From a bacterium Ga0077546 (GTDB taxonomy: Bacteria > Cyanobacteriota > Vampirovibrionia > Obscuribacterales > Obscuribacteraceae): a stretch of DNA of 38,137 bases. The position numbers and the translations under genes are program-made. Each line of letters starts with the position of its first letter. Positions within the stretch are counted from its first letter, which is position 1. The stretch is from positions 1-38,137 of the forward strand of contig LNEX01000494.1 in assembly GCA_001464165.1 (NCBI GenBank). Reading direction: 5' to 3'. Below are positions 1 through 7,446 of the stretch, in pieces. The notes under the pieces were generated by a model. The model was not told the DNA's origin. It made no database searches and was given only the letters and a program-made list of their open reading frames with translations.

Positions 1-2
1 AC

Positions 3-209
3 CACAAGCGTGCTCATACTTTCCACCAGGCCGCTGATACTGTCTACGCCAAGGTGCGCCCGCTTTCATACGAGCGCATTGCCAACCTTCATCAGCTTGG
101 CTTCAAGCAAGACTATTTGGGCATGCCTGTTGAAGCCGAAGCAACCCGTGTGTTAGCCAACCAGCTCAACAAGATGTTGGTTATGCAGAGCCTGCGTCGG
201 CGTTTTTGA
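3..209 (+). CDS. C-terminal end of an unidentified protein (5' truncated)
   Basis: An open frame enters from the left edge and stops at TGA 207-209, giving 68 residues. It contains SYERIANLHQLGFKQDYLG and ends in the basic tail MLVMQSLRRRF. The composition (charged, helix-rich, no signal or membrane segment) looks like a real cytosolic protein end, and a strong hairpin follows 59 bp downstream. I do not recognise the family, and no catalytic motif is visible in this fragment. Confidence 0.55.
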   Translation, partial: HKRAHTFHQAADTVYAKVRPLSYERIANLHQLGFKQDYLGMPVEAEATRVLANQLNKMLVMQSLRRRF

Positions 210-267
210 TTTACTCTGCTCTGCTCCTTTTCCGCCGCGCATATAAGTAGATGAGCCGTCTAAGACG

Positions 268-302
268 AAACAGGAGAGTAAGAGTCTCTTACTCTCCTGT
301 TT
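268..302 (+). terminator. Perfect 17-bp hairpin, likely terminator
   Basis: The arms 268-284 and 286-302 are perfect reverse complements (AAACAGGAGAGTAAGAG and its complement) with one central base, so the real loop would be 3-5 nt. The arms end in AAA/TTT, followed by a pyrimidine-rich run rather than a clean T tract. It lies between the truncated gene and the transposase gene and could act on either strand. Confidence 0.6.
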
Positions 303-434
303 CTCTCTATTGCTTATCTGTCGGCTTAAAAAAAATGACTTTCCTGGGTCTTTTAACAATGTAGCCCCGTTACTATTTCTTGGTTTTGGGCATACTGTAC
401 TGTATAGTGCCCTACCCCTTAAAGGAGAAAACTT

Positions 435-1334
435 ATGGCATACGAAGGCCTTTCGCTCCTGGAATTTCAGCGGAGATACAACTCACAAGAAGCCTGTCTG
501 CAAGCCATTGCAGAAGCTCGTTGGCCACGAGGATTTATATGTCCTCATTGCCAACACAACGATGGATATCGGCTATCTAAGCGTCGCGCAATTCAATGCA
601 CTCTGTGCCGTAGGCAGACGTCGATTACAGCCGGCACACTTTTTCACAAGAGCAAGACGCCCCTGATTAGCTGGTTTTGGCTTATCTTTCTGATGTCCCA
701 AGACAAAGGTGGCATTTCAACTAAGCGCGCAGCGGCATTGCTAGACCTGCACTATTCCACAGCTTGGTTCATGATGCACAAATTACGCGAAGCAATGGCT
801 GTTCGGCAGAATGGGCACCTGCTCTCGGGATTGGTTGAAATTGACGAAGCACACTTGGGAGGTAAGGCCAAGGGAAAGCGCGCAGGCGGCACGAACAAGA
901 AGCAAGTTTGTGTCGTCGTGGAACGGCTGAATCGCCAAGCCGGTGATGCAGTCTTAATTGTGTTGCCGGATCGCAGTGGCGAAGCCTTAAAAACGGCTGT
1001 AGCATCCGTTTTAGAGCCAATGACACATATCCGAACTGATGGGCTACCTAAGAACTCTATGCTTCACGGACTGGCTGCCAAACTCAATATGGACACCATC
1101 GGCAAAAACTATGATGAGCAAGGAGCTCTCGAGAACGTAGACAGGGTAATATCCCTGCTCCGCCGATTCTTAATGGGGACTTATCACCAATACTGCTCAA
1201 GGGCGCATCTGCAAAGGTTCTTGAATGAATTTGCATTTCGGTTCAACCGTCGATACAAGTGGTCGGAATTGTTTGACCGAACTCTTTCCGCGGCTGCTCT
1301 ATGCCCACCAGTTCAGTATGCTGCAATATCCTAA
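435..1334 (+). CDS. IS1595-family (ISXO2-like) transposase
   Basis: This 299-residue protein has the architecture of IS1595-family transposases. An N-terminal zinc ribbon (C36, C39, C55, C58) is followed by a helix-turn-helix-like stretch (ISTKRAAALLDLHYSTAW), then an RNase H-like DDE/N core with VEIDEAHLGG (D137) and IRTDG (D202). The C-terminal signature GTYHQYCSRAHLQRFLNEFA precedes FRFNRR. Length is normal for the family, and AAAGGAG lies 8 nt before the ATG. In the third catalytic block, relatives carry His, Asn and Glu around NTVEGFWSLLKR; here it reads ENVDRVISLLRR, with the Glu replaced by Asp and the His missing by my alignment from memory. Activity is therefore doubtful. I could not find matching terminal inverted repeats or a target duplication, so the element borders are not called. 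Confidence 0.85.
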   Translation: MAYEGLSLLEFQRRYNSQEACLQAIAEARWPRGFICPHCQHNDGYRLSKRRAIQCTLCRRQTSITAGTLFHKSKTPLISWFWLIFLMSQDKGGISTKRAAALLDLHYSTAWFMMHKLREAMAVRQNGHLLSGLVEIDEAHLGGKAKGKRAGGTNKKQVCVVVERLNRQAGDAVLIVLPDRSGEALKTAVASVLEPMTHIRTDGLPKNSMLHGLAAKLNMDTIGKNYDEQGALENVDRVISLLRRFLMGTYHQYCSRAHLQRFLNEFAFRFNRRYKWSELFDRTLSAAALCPPVQYAAIS

Positions 1335-1512
1335 TACGCAGGATGACTTTCTTTATACTATATGGCGTAATTAATAGTCGGCAGGCTGCGCGAAGCCAGT
1401 GAGAAGCCAACGAGAATCGACAGAGAAGCCAGAGAGTCCTCTGGGCACTGCCGAGAAAAAATTGAAACCAAATGGAGGTTATTACGTCAAGGGTGATCCA
1501 AGGAGAAAAGCG

Positions 1513-1821
1513 ATGGAAGACAAAAAAACAACTCACAAACTTCTTTATAAGTCTCTAGCCGAGGTTGTTAGCTCTAAACGCAAGAGCTTAAAAATGACAC
1601 AACAACAGCTGGCTAGTGCATCAGGAATCGACCGTGTTTTTATTAGCAATGTTGAGCAAGGTAAGCGCAAACCAAGTTTCGGTTCGGTGGCGAGCATCGC
1701 TCGTGGATTGAATTTGACCTTTGCGAAACTTGTTAGCGATTGTGAAAGGTGCATGATTCGTGATTCGGCAGGCTCTCTTGGCGAAGCTCCCGTGGCAGAT
1801 TTTGCTCAGGACTTAGCATAG
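1513..1821 (+). CDS. XRE-family HTH DNA-binding protein
   Basis: The protein is about 102 residues from ATG 1513, which is preceded by AAGGAGAAAAGCG. The frame is open further upstream, but those codons lack a ribosome site. Residues about 12-70 form a Cro/C1-type helix-turn-helix: SLAEVVSSKRKSLKMTQQQL, ASGIDRVFISNVEQGKRKPS, then SVASIARGLNLTFAKLV. The conserved 'S-x-x-E-x-G-x-x-x-P' pattern of XRE regulators is present. The C-terminal 30 residues contain a lone Cys pair-like stretch (CERC) and no second domain. It is likely a small transcription regulator; its targets are unknown, though the lipoprotein gene immediately downstream is the obvious candidate. Confidence 0.8.
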   Translation: MEDKKTTHKLLYKSLAEVVSSKRKSLKMTQQQLASASGIDRVFISNVEQGKRKPSFGSVASIARGLNLTFAKLVSDCERCMIRDSAGSLGEAPVADFAQDLA

Positions 1822-1848
1822 CCATACGATTTTGGCCTTGCTAGCATT

Positions 1849-1883
1849 GTTGCTTTTTTCGAGCTAAGATTCAGAAAAGCAAC
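1849..1883 (+). promoter_or_regulatory. 9-bp hairpin just before the lipoprotein ribosome site
   Basis: GTTGCTTTT (1849-1857) pairs perfectly with AAAAGCAAC (1875-1883). The right arm abuts the putative ribosome site GGGAG (1884-1888) of the gene starting at 1894. It could be a terminator for the XRE gene (stop at 1821) or a structure limiting translation of the next gene. The sequence does not decide between them. Confidence 0.45.
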
Positions 1884-1893
1884 GGGAGCGATT

Positions 1894-2895
1894 ATGTATA
1901 GCAAAACGTCAGAACCATTGCTGCTTCTGCCTGCTTTGAACATTAGACGTTTTAAATTTACGTCGCAAGGATCGTCTTTGCCCATAGGTTTGGTCGTGCA
2001 TACCACTTTTGGGCTTAGTCTGTCTGCACTGACAGCCTGTTTACTAACGGGTTTTGTGCTGACTGGTTGCAGCAATTCACCAAGTCACTCAGCTCGAGCT
2101 GAAACTGCCGACAAGCAGTCTCGGCCGATTGCATCTCGCGGAGACGAAGGTTCTAGTGTAAGTTCTGGTGGAAGCATTGACGGAAATTCTAGCGGCGTCG
2201 CTGGTGTAAGCGCTGATCCCGATGCCAGTGTCAGTTCTGACAACCCAGGCGGGATACAGGGTGTGAGTTCCGGCGATAGTGCTGGCTCTAGCCCCGGTGG
2301 TGGTGCTTCTGCACCGTATGTTGGTTCTGGTGTCGTTAACGGTTCAACTGGTGCCTCTGGTCTGTCTGATCCCGATACTGTAGTGAGCAGTGGCCCTTTA
2401 GACGACCATCATCAGTGGACCCAAGAAGAAATGCTACTTGCTCGCCCCATGCCTGAGACACAGGAGGAGCGCGATTTCGTTTCCAGGCATAAGGCTGCCG
2501 AATCGATTCGAACTTGGACTTTGGGTGAGTTTCAGGACTACACTAACTCCCCGATGGGTCGCATTCTGATGTTGCAAGAGGGGCGCCGGTGGGTGTCAAT
2601 TAAGGCTACATTGAAAGAGCAATTGGCTTTAGGTCAAGACTTTCTTGCGGGTGGCGGCAAGGCAAAGCCGAAAAAGGCTAAATCTGTTGAAGATTCTCAG
2701 TCACCAGAAGTTATTCCTGAATTCTTGATAGACGAGGGTGTTTTTGTTGGTGCTGAGTGTGCCACCACTTTTGATCGGCTAAAAGAATGTCGTCAAGATA
2801 TAACCGATCTTTGTCGTTCAATAGATGGCATTAAAAAAACGGCCAGTAAGCGTGGACGTTTAGAGGCGCTTGAACGATATTTGAACTCTCAGTAG
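1894..2895 (+). CDS. Large Gly/Ser-rich lipoprotein of unknown function
   Basis: This 333-residue protein has an unusually long N-terminal leader ending in a hydrophobic segment and a lipobox, FVLTGCSNS (Cys about residue 59), so it should be lipid-anchored after signal peptidase II cleavage. The true start may be internal, since the leader is longer than normal, but no better ATG with a ribosome site is visible. Residues about 75-165 are a low-complexity Gly/Ser/Asp linker with recurring SSG and GVSxDPD-like units. The C-terminal half (about 170-333) is charged and helical (EEMLLARPMPETQEERDFVS; RLEALERYLNSQ) and is probably the functional domain. I do not recognise it. A strong terminator follows about 90 bp downstream. 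Confidence 0.75.
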   Translation: MYSKTSEPLLLLPALNIRRFKFTSQGSSLPIGLVVHTTFGLSLSALTACLLTGFVLTGCSNSPSHSARAETADKQSRPIASRGDEGSSVSSGGSIDGNSSGVAGVSADPDASVSSDNPGGIQGVSSGDSAGSSPGGGASAPYVGSGVVNGSTGASGLSDPDTVVSSGPLDDHHQWTQEEMLLARPMPETQEERDFVSRHKAAESIRTWTLGEFQDYTNSPMGRILMLQEGRRWVSIKATLKEQLALGQDFLAGGGKAKPKKAKSVEDSQSPEVIPEFLIDEGVFVGAECATTFDRLKECRQDITDLCRSIDGIKKTASKRGRLEALERYLNSQ

Positions 2896-2984
2896 CGCAT
2901 TAATCAGGTTTTTCACTAACTCTTTCAATATCTCTTTCACTAGCGCGTGCAGGTGCAAAAACAGATTTTAGGATTCGCACTAAC

Positions 2985-3186
2985 AAAAAAGCCACCCAGA
3001 TAAATCTGCGGCGGCTTTTTCACTATCGTCTGACTGCCTATTGCGTAGGCTCGATATTTCTTGCTGCTTCAAGTCAGAATCCACAGCTAGCGGGTTATCG
3101 CTACAATTTCCGGTCTGCGCAGACCTGACGTTTCCACTTAACCCCTCGGCTCAAAGCACTCAACTTGGTGTGTGCTCACCGGTTAT
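2985..3186 (-). ncRNA. Candidate structured RNA, about 200 nt, family unknown
   Basis: There is no protein gene between 2896 and 3439, but 3029-3180 is packed with perfect short stems. These are TCTGACT/AGTCAGA (3029-3035 with 3072-3078) enclosing GCCTA/TAGGC (3036-3040 with 3046-3050), TAGCG/CGCTA (3088-3092 with 3099-3103), the palindrome GGTCTGCGCAGACC (3112-3125), and GGTG/CACC (3167-3170 with 3177-3180). The loop 3093-3097 (GGTTA) is complementary to 3139-3143 (TAACC), which would make a pseudoknot. Minus is preferred because a terminator with a T tract lies at its 3' end and a TATACT-like -10 lies at 3193-3198 (its -35 is weak). I could not match it to 6S, tmRNA or SRP RNA by eye. Confidence 0.4.
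2986..3020. terminator. Bidirectional rho-independent terminator
   Basis: The outer arms AAAAAGCC (2986-2993) and GGCTTTTT (3013-3020) pair exactly. The inner arms CAGAT (2997-3001) and ATCTG (3004-3008) add a second stem. A/T tracts on both sides let it work on either strand: for the lipoprotein gene on plus and for a possible RNA on minus. Confidence 0.8.
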
Positions 3187-3337
3187 GTAATTAGTATAGC
3201 TGAAGGAAAGATAGATGGAAGTCCCCCGATGAAACTATTTTGCATATCTGATGACAATTAATAGAGTGGCGTGGATAGCCAGTCTCTATATCTTTGTTGC
3301 TAGTCAAGCGCGTGAACCACTTTGTTGTCAAAGATAG

Positions 3338-3361
3338 ACTCGATCGTATATGCGATCGAGT
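3338..3361. repeat. 9-bp inverted repeat downstream of the GH13 gene
   Basis: ACTCGATCG (3338-3346) and CGATCGAGT (3353-3361) are perfect complements around TATATG. It lies about 80 bp past the stop of the minus-strand glucosidase gene. There is no T tract, so it is either a weak terminator/RNA-stabilising hairpin or a protein-binding palindrome. Confidence 0.45.
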
Positions 3362-3439
3362 ATGTTGTTATGCACAGCCTGAGATTGTCGGCTTCATGCT
3401 GACGGGCCGGGAGCAGGTCGGCACATATGATTGAGACTG

Positions 3440-5077
3440 TTAGGCCAGCAGTATGGCGAGCCCCTCATTCGCTCTCACTGTAAACTCTGCGCCGCTTAGA
3501 TTCTCGTGGTCCATATAAGTAGAGGCAAGGCAGTGGCCTTTTAAATTGTGAGTTTTTACAGAGTTGCTGAAATTTAGTATCACAGCGATTCTTTCACTTT
3601 CAAATTGACGAATGTAGATGAAGAGACTTTCTTCTTCTGTATCTTCTTCTGACACCCTTTGACCATCCGTTTTTTCTAGATCACGGCTCGGCGCAACTAA
3701 TTGGCTAGACTCTGCAGCGCAATAAGAACCTATACTAAGGGCCTTATGCTGCTTGCGTAGCTTTAGTAAAAGCTTTACAAGATTGAGCATTGATTGGGGC
3801 TGCTGTTCTTGCGCAACAACGTTTACGGTGGCGTAATTTGCACTGATTGGCAGCCATGGCTCAGTATTGCTAAAGCCACTGTATGCAGTGCTATCCCATT
3901 GCATTGGTGTGCGCTCAGGGTCTCGTTGCTCACTGGGTACATTCGGCTGTCTGATGCCTCTAGGGTCAACGATTTTGTCAGCCGGTATCTCGCCATTAAG
4001 CATGCCAATTTCATCGCCATAGTACCAAGTTGGCGAACCGCGCAAAGTAAGTAAAAGCATTGTCGCTACTCGGGCTTGCTCGCTGCCTATGCGGGTGGCA
4101 AAGCGAAATTTATCATGGTTTCCCAGTACCCAGTTGGGGCTGCAACCTGCTGGTAGTGCCTGTTCATATTCGTCGACAATTTTGCGGAACGGCATGTGAC
4201 ACTCTGGTTTGTCTTTTGTGCCGTAGTAAGTAATCAGCTGATTGTATGGAAGATACGCTTCTCCAATCATCATTCTTTCATGTCCTGGGCTGCTAAATTT
4301 GTCCAGCACCTGTCGCATCATTTGAATGATTATATGTGTTTCTGGTTGGTCTTCAATTTTTGTATGAATAGTGCGGTCGCGTTCAATAAGATTTTTGTTC
4401 CAGTTATGGTTGACTGGCTCGTCTGCAAAATCTTCGGCCTCTACTAGCAGCCAGATAACATCTACTCTAAAACCATCAACGTTGCGTTTGAGCCAGAAGC
4501 GCATGACGTCGAGTATGGCTTCGACTACTAATGGGTTGCGAAAATTTAAATCTGGTTGTTCACTGAGGAATTGATGAAGATAATATTGACCTGATTCTTT
4601 GTCTAGCGTCCAGGCCGGTCCGCCAAAATAGCTGGGCCAATTGTTCGGTACTCCGCCACCGGGCGCGGGGTCGCGCCAGACGTACCAATCACGCTTAAAG
4701 CTTCCCTTTCCCTCTAACGCTTCTTGAAACCAGGCGTGTTGATCGGAGGTATGGTTTGGCACCAAATCAATGATGACCTTAAGATTGCGTTTGTGTGCTT
4801 CGCTGACCAAATGATCGAAGTCTGACAAGTCACCGAAAAGTGGGTCGACATTGCAGTAGTCTGATATGTCGTAGCCAAAATCTTTGTTTGGTGATGGATA
4901 GAAGGGGCTGAGCCAGATACAGTCAATTCCCAGGTTCGACAGATAGTCGAGGCGACTGACTATGCCCTTGAGGTCGCCAGTGCCGTCATTATTGCTATCT
5001 TGAAATGAGCGTGGATAAATCTGATAGATAACAGCATTGCGCCACCATTCCATTCCTTTTGCTGGCTCATTGCCCAT
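3440..5077 (-). CDS. GH13 alpha-glucosidase (oligo-1,6-glucosidase-like)
   Basis: This 545-residue GH13 hydrolase has all the main blocks: DLVPNHT (104-110), GFRVDV with the nucleophile D206, IGEAY with the acid/base E273, and LGNHD with D322. QPDLN at 174-178 is typical of the oligo-1,6-glucosidase/alpha-glucosidase group. Val after the nucleophile is the residue associated with alpha-1,6 rather than alpha-1,4 specificity in that group; this is an inference. No signal peptide is present, so it should act in the cytosol on imported or stored oligosaccharides. GGGGA lies 9-10 nt before the ATG. One oddity: between HMPF (294-297) and RKIVDEYE (298-305), relatives carry about 14 more residues (an NFxLL...PW segment), which are missing here in frame. 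It is the last gene of a minus-strand run behind a membrane protein and tetR. Confidence 0.92.
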   Translation of the reverse strand: MGNEPAKGMEWWRNAVIYQIYPRSFQDSNNDGTGDLKGIVSRLDYLSNLGIDCIWLSPFYPSPNKDFGYDISDYCNVDPLFGDLSDFDHLVSEAHKRNLKVIIDLVPNHTSDQHAWFQEALEGKGSFKRDWYVWRDPAPGGGVPNNWPSYFGGPAWTLDKESGQYYLHQFLSEQPDLNFRNPLVVEAILDVMRFWLKRNVDGFRVDVIWLLVEAEDFADEPVNHNWNKNLIERDRTIHTKIEDQPETHIIIQMMRQVLDKFSSPGHERMMIGEAYLPYNQLITYYGTKDKPECHMPFRKIVDEYEQALPAGCSPNWVLGNHDKFRFATRIGSEQARVATMLLLTLRGSPTWYYGDEIGMLNGEIPADKIVDPRGIRQPNVPSEQRDPERTPMQWDSTAYSGFSNTEPWLPISANYATVNVVAQEQQPQSMLNLVKLLLKLRKQHKALSIGSYCAAESSQLVAPSRDLEKTDGQRVSEEDTEEESLFIYIRQFESERIAVILNFSNSVKTHNLKGHCLASTYMDHENLSGAEFTVRANEGLAILLA

Positions 5078-5119
5078 CTGAAAATTTCCCCGTTAAGCAT
5101 TCAGCAGTCAGTAAATTGC

Positions 5120-5650
5120 TTAAAATGTCAGTTTGTCCAGCCCACCTAGGTAGCGAAAACATTCAGTGGCTATGCAAAGTGCTACTACAAGAACCGATAT
5201 CAGCGAGGTTTTGTCACTGTTTCTTTGATAGCGGCGGAAATTACTAATACCGAGCAAGGTCAAGCCCACAATAGCAAGGGGGAAGTAAACATGCCTGGAG
5301 ACATGCAGCATGCTTTGTGATTCGGAGAAAGAAAAGCCAATCAGCAGAATTACCCATCCCGTCCATTCTGTTACTAGCCCTGATATTCGTTGAATGTCTT
5401 CCGGCTTAGTTGATCGGCTCAATTTTCGCATGGCAAGAACAATGAAAATGGCTAAGATGACGGCTAGGCCTGAGTAACTTACCATTGCAGTTTGGGCGAC
5501 ATCCCAAAGCAAAACAGTAGATGAATAATAGAGCCACCACTGTGCCAAGATTACGGTGGGGAAGACGATTATCGTGATTACGATCAATGTGATTATGACA
5601 TTGACTGGCGGCGGGAGGTTATTGCGATTAGGTTCTTCAGGGTTGTTCAT
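5120..5650 (-). CDS. Four-helix membrane protein, unknown function
   Basis: This 176-residue protein starts with a polar Asn/Pro-rich tail. It has four predicted membrane segments: about 17-41 (VNVIITLIVITIIVFPTVIL), 54-74 (ending IVLAMRK), 94-112 (WTGWVILLIGFSF) and 120-137, with a hydrophobic fifth stretch near 150-165. There is a short charged loop (KLSRSTKPEDIQR) between helices 2 and 3. I recognise no family. It sits 29 bp after the tetR stop and 42 bp before the GH13 start on the same strand, so the three probably form one transcript. Confidence 0.65.
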   Translation of the reverse strand: MNNPEEPNRNNLPPPVNVIITLIVITIIVFPTVILAQWWLYYSSTVLLWDVAQTAMVSYSGLAVILAIFIVLAMRKLSRSTKPEDIQRISGLVTEWTGWVILLIGFSFSESQSMLHVSRHVYFPLAIVGLTLLGISNFRRYQRNSDKTSLISVLVVALCIATECFRYLGGLDKLTF

Positions 5651-5679
5651 TGTTAGACTTGATAGCCTTGGTAGATATT

Positions 5680-6255
5680 TTAGTTCTTCGAGTCGAACAG
5701 GGCGAGCTCAAGCATTTGGATTGCCGTGGTCTTATGCGTGGTCAGGTCGAAGGTTTCTTCCACTATGCAAGACATAATCATTTTGTGAAGCATGCCACCT
5801 ATCATCTCAGCTAGGGCAATGGCATCATAGTGACGTATAGCTTGGTTGTTCATCAACTGCTGCAAGTGGTTGGCTGTGCGCAGAGAAAGTTCTTTGCGTA
5901 CTTCTTTCCCCTTTCCAGCTTTTTCGAAAGTTTCAATGCGGGCAAAGGACAACACTGGCATTTCGTCACGGGCAATCTGAATAACCGAATCAATATATTG
6001 AGCCAGTCCGTTGGTTTCGGCAATGTGAGGCACGTATTGATCAATCATTTGGGCGCAGCGATTGAAAAAATCTTCTGAAAGAGCGTTGGAGAGCGCTTCT
6101 TTCGAATTGAAATAGAGATAGAGTGTGCCAGCTGCAACGCCAGCTTCGGTGGCAATGTCGGTCATCTTGGCTGAGCGGTAGCCGTCGCGTATGAAAATCA
6201 TACGGGCCGCAGATAAAATTGCTTCTTTTTTGTGCGGGTCTAGGGCTCTAGCCAT
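5680..6255 (-). CDS. TetR/AcrR-family transcriptional repressor
   Basis: This 191-residue regulator has a classic TetR N-terminal domain: KKEAILSAARMIFIRDGY, then the helix-turn-helix MTDIATEAGVAAGTLYLYF (about 31-49). An all-helical ligand-binding C-terminal domain (55-191) follows. The gene is divergent from the RND efflux operon, the normal arrangement for a repressor of a drug or lipid exporter. The 243-bp intergenic region holds two perfect palindromes (6321-6332 and 6435-6450), one near each promoter, that are natural operators for it. The ligand cannot be predicted. The membrane protein and GH13 genes downstream on the same strand may be co-transcribed and so fall under the same control. 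Confidence 0.9.
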   Translation of the reverse strand: MARALDPHKKEAILSAARMIFIRDGYRSAKMTDIATEAGVAAGTLYLYFNSKEALSNALSEDFFNRCAQMIDQYVPHIAETNGLAQYIDSVIQIARDEMPVLSFARIETFEKAGKGKEVRKELSLRTANHLQQLMNNQAIRHYDAIALAEMIGGMLHKMIMSCIVEETFDLTTHKTTAIQMLELALFDSKN

Positions 6256-6320
6256 TTAATTTTCCGTCTCTCTTGTCTCTACTAAGAATAACCCGGGGAC
6301 GACGGTTTTTTAATAAATTG

Positions 6321-6332
6321 ACCGATATCGGT
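6321..6332. promoter_or_regulatory. Palindromic operator ACCGATATCGGT, 66 bp upstream of tetR
   Basis: This is a perfect 12-bp palindrome. It extends with one mismatched pair to about 24 bp (AAATT flank on the left, AATTT on the right). It lies in the tetR upstream region next to an A/T-rich -10-like stretch (6308-6315) and suits autoregulation. The same core recurs at 26888 and 26908. Confidence 0.65.
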
Positions 6333-6434
6333 GAATTTACAGAAGGTGATCTCATCGTCTGAAAACGCCAGGACCGCAATAGGTTATTGATATTTGAGCA
6401 ACAGTCTCAATTTAATTTGGGAAGCCTTAATTAA

Positions 6435-6450
6435 TGAATGAATTCATTCA
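6435..6450. promoter_or_regulatory. Perfect 16-bp palindrome TGAATGAATTCATTCA
   Basis: It lies about 50 bp before the RND adaptor start, and a TAGGAT -10-like hexamer follows at about 6463. TGAATGA/TCATTCA half-sites are typical of TetR/AcrR operators. It may be the repressor site for the efflux operon, leaving the 6321 site for another regulator, or the reverse. Confidence 0.6.
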
Positions 6451-6498
6451 GTTAAGTGCTAGGATAGAAATTGAACCGCAGTAAAGTTTAGGAATCAT

Positions 6499-7446
6499 AT
6501 GTTTACAACAAGTCGTGAAGAGACAAGCCAAACTGAAATAGTTCGCGAGACCCCAAAAGTTATCCAACTACATCGGCTTGAGCCCAAGCCCGTTCCGCTT
6601 AAGCGTAAGTGGATAGCGGCCAGCCTTTCTTTGCTGATCGGGGCTGGCGTGTTCGCTTTCGTCTACAGCCATTCAAAACCGGCTTCTAATCTTGCATCTC
6701 TTGCGTCTCCCGCTGGCACGACTATTGCAGCTGCCGACTCTAAAGCTGCGCCACCGGTGGTTACCGTCACTACTGAAGCAGCCAAGATCGGGACAGTTTC
6801 GTCTACCCTGACAGTGACGGGCTCGGTTTCAGCGATTGATCCACTAACTATTGCCTCTCAAGCTTCGGGTTTGAGCATCGCCCAGGTTTTGGCCGAAGAG
6901 GGTGACTATGTGCGCAAAGGCCAAGTTCTGTGCATTCTTGATTCGTCTATTTTGCAAGCTCAGTTAAAGGGGATGGAAGCGCGCATGGTAGGGTCGCGTG
7001 CCAGTGCACAGAAAGCGGTGCAGCCAAATAGGCAAGAAGATATTGCCGGACTTTCGGCCGCTTACCAGCAAGCTATGGCCGATGTGCAACAACGGCTGGC
7101 CATGGTTACACAAATGGAAGCAGGTCTAGTTAATGCTCGCAGCAATTCTCGTCGCTACAAAGATTTGCTTAAAGAAGGTGCTGTTAGCCAGCAAGAAGCC
7201 GATAATCATGCCACTGATGAAGTAACAGCATTTACAAATTTGCAAGCAGCAAAAGAGCAGTTGTCAGCCTCTAAATTTTTTGCTGAGCAGTCGCACAATA
7301 AGCTAGAAATGGCGCAGAAAGGCGGCCGCAGAGAAGACATTATTGTTTCTGAGGCAAGCGCTGACGAAACCGCTGCCAGCGTACAACAGCTTCGTGCTCA
7401 GATTGACCAAACTATAATTCGCGCTCCTGATCAGGGCTTGAGATGA
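6499..7446 (+). CDS. RND efflux adaptor (MFP), N-terminal part; gene broken
   Basis: This 315-residue piece has a cytosolic tail, a membrane anchor (about 39-56) and a Pro/Ala-rich linker. The first half of the lipoyl domain follows (SGLSIAQVLAEEGDYVRKGQ, about 123-142), then a long alpha-helical hairpin (150-300). It breaks off at TIIRAPDQGL, where an intact adaptor would continue with the second lipoyl half (a segment such as V..G..V..G..LF.I). The stop at 7444-7446 overlaps the ATG of the next frame (ATGA). The remainder of the adaptor is in that frame, so this is one gene split by a frameshift plus a loss of roughly 20-25 codons. A complete adaptor would link the inner-membrane pump to an outer-membrane channel; no TolC-like gene is in the window. 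Confidence 0.85.
   Translation: MFTTSREETSQTEIVRETPKVIQLHRLEPKPVPLKRKWIAASLSLLIGAGVFAFVYSHSKPASNLASLASPAGTTIAAADSKAAPPVVTVTTEAAKIGTVSSTLTVTGSVSAIDPLTIASQASGLSIAQVLAEEGDYVRKGQVLCILDSSILQAQLKGMEARMVGSRASAQKAVQPNRQEDIAGLSAAYQQAMADVQQRLAMVTQMEAGLVNARSNSRRYKDLLKEGAVSQQEADNHATDEVTAFTNLQAAKEQLSASKFFAEQSHNKLEMAQKGGRREDIIVSEASADETAASVQQLRAQIDQTIIRAPDQGLR

Noticed and set aside
388..412. GGGCA...TGCCC inverted repeat before the transposase as a transposon end
   Set aside because: No matching sequence downstream of 1334 and no target duplication, so it is not called an IS terminus.
310..666. Frames at 310-666 and 380-580
   Set aside because: They lie over the transposase gene or its leader and have no protein-like pattern; the 435-1334 frame explains the region.
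1380..1440. Recurring GAGAAGCCA/GAAGCCAG-type words between transposase and XRE genes
   Set aside because: Short, irregular and imperfect; not distinguishable from local sequence bias.
2985..3186. Assignment of the hairpin region to 6S RNA, tmRNA or SRP RNA
   Set aside because: The expected conserved sequences and end-to-end pairing were not found by eye; left as an unassigned candidate.
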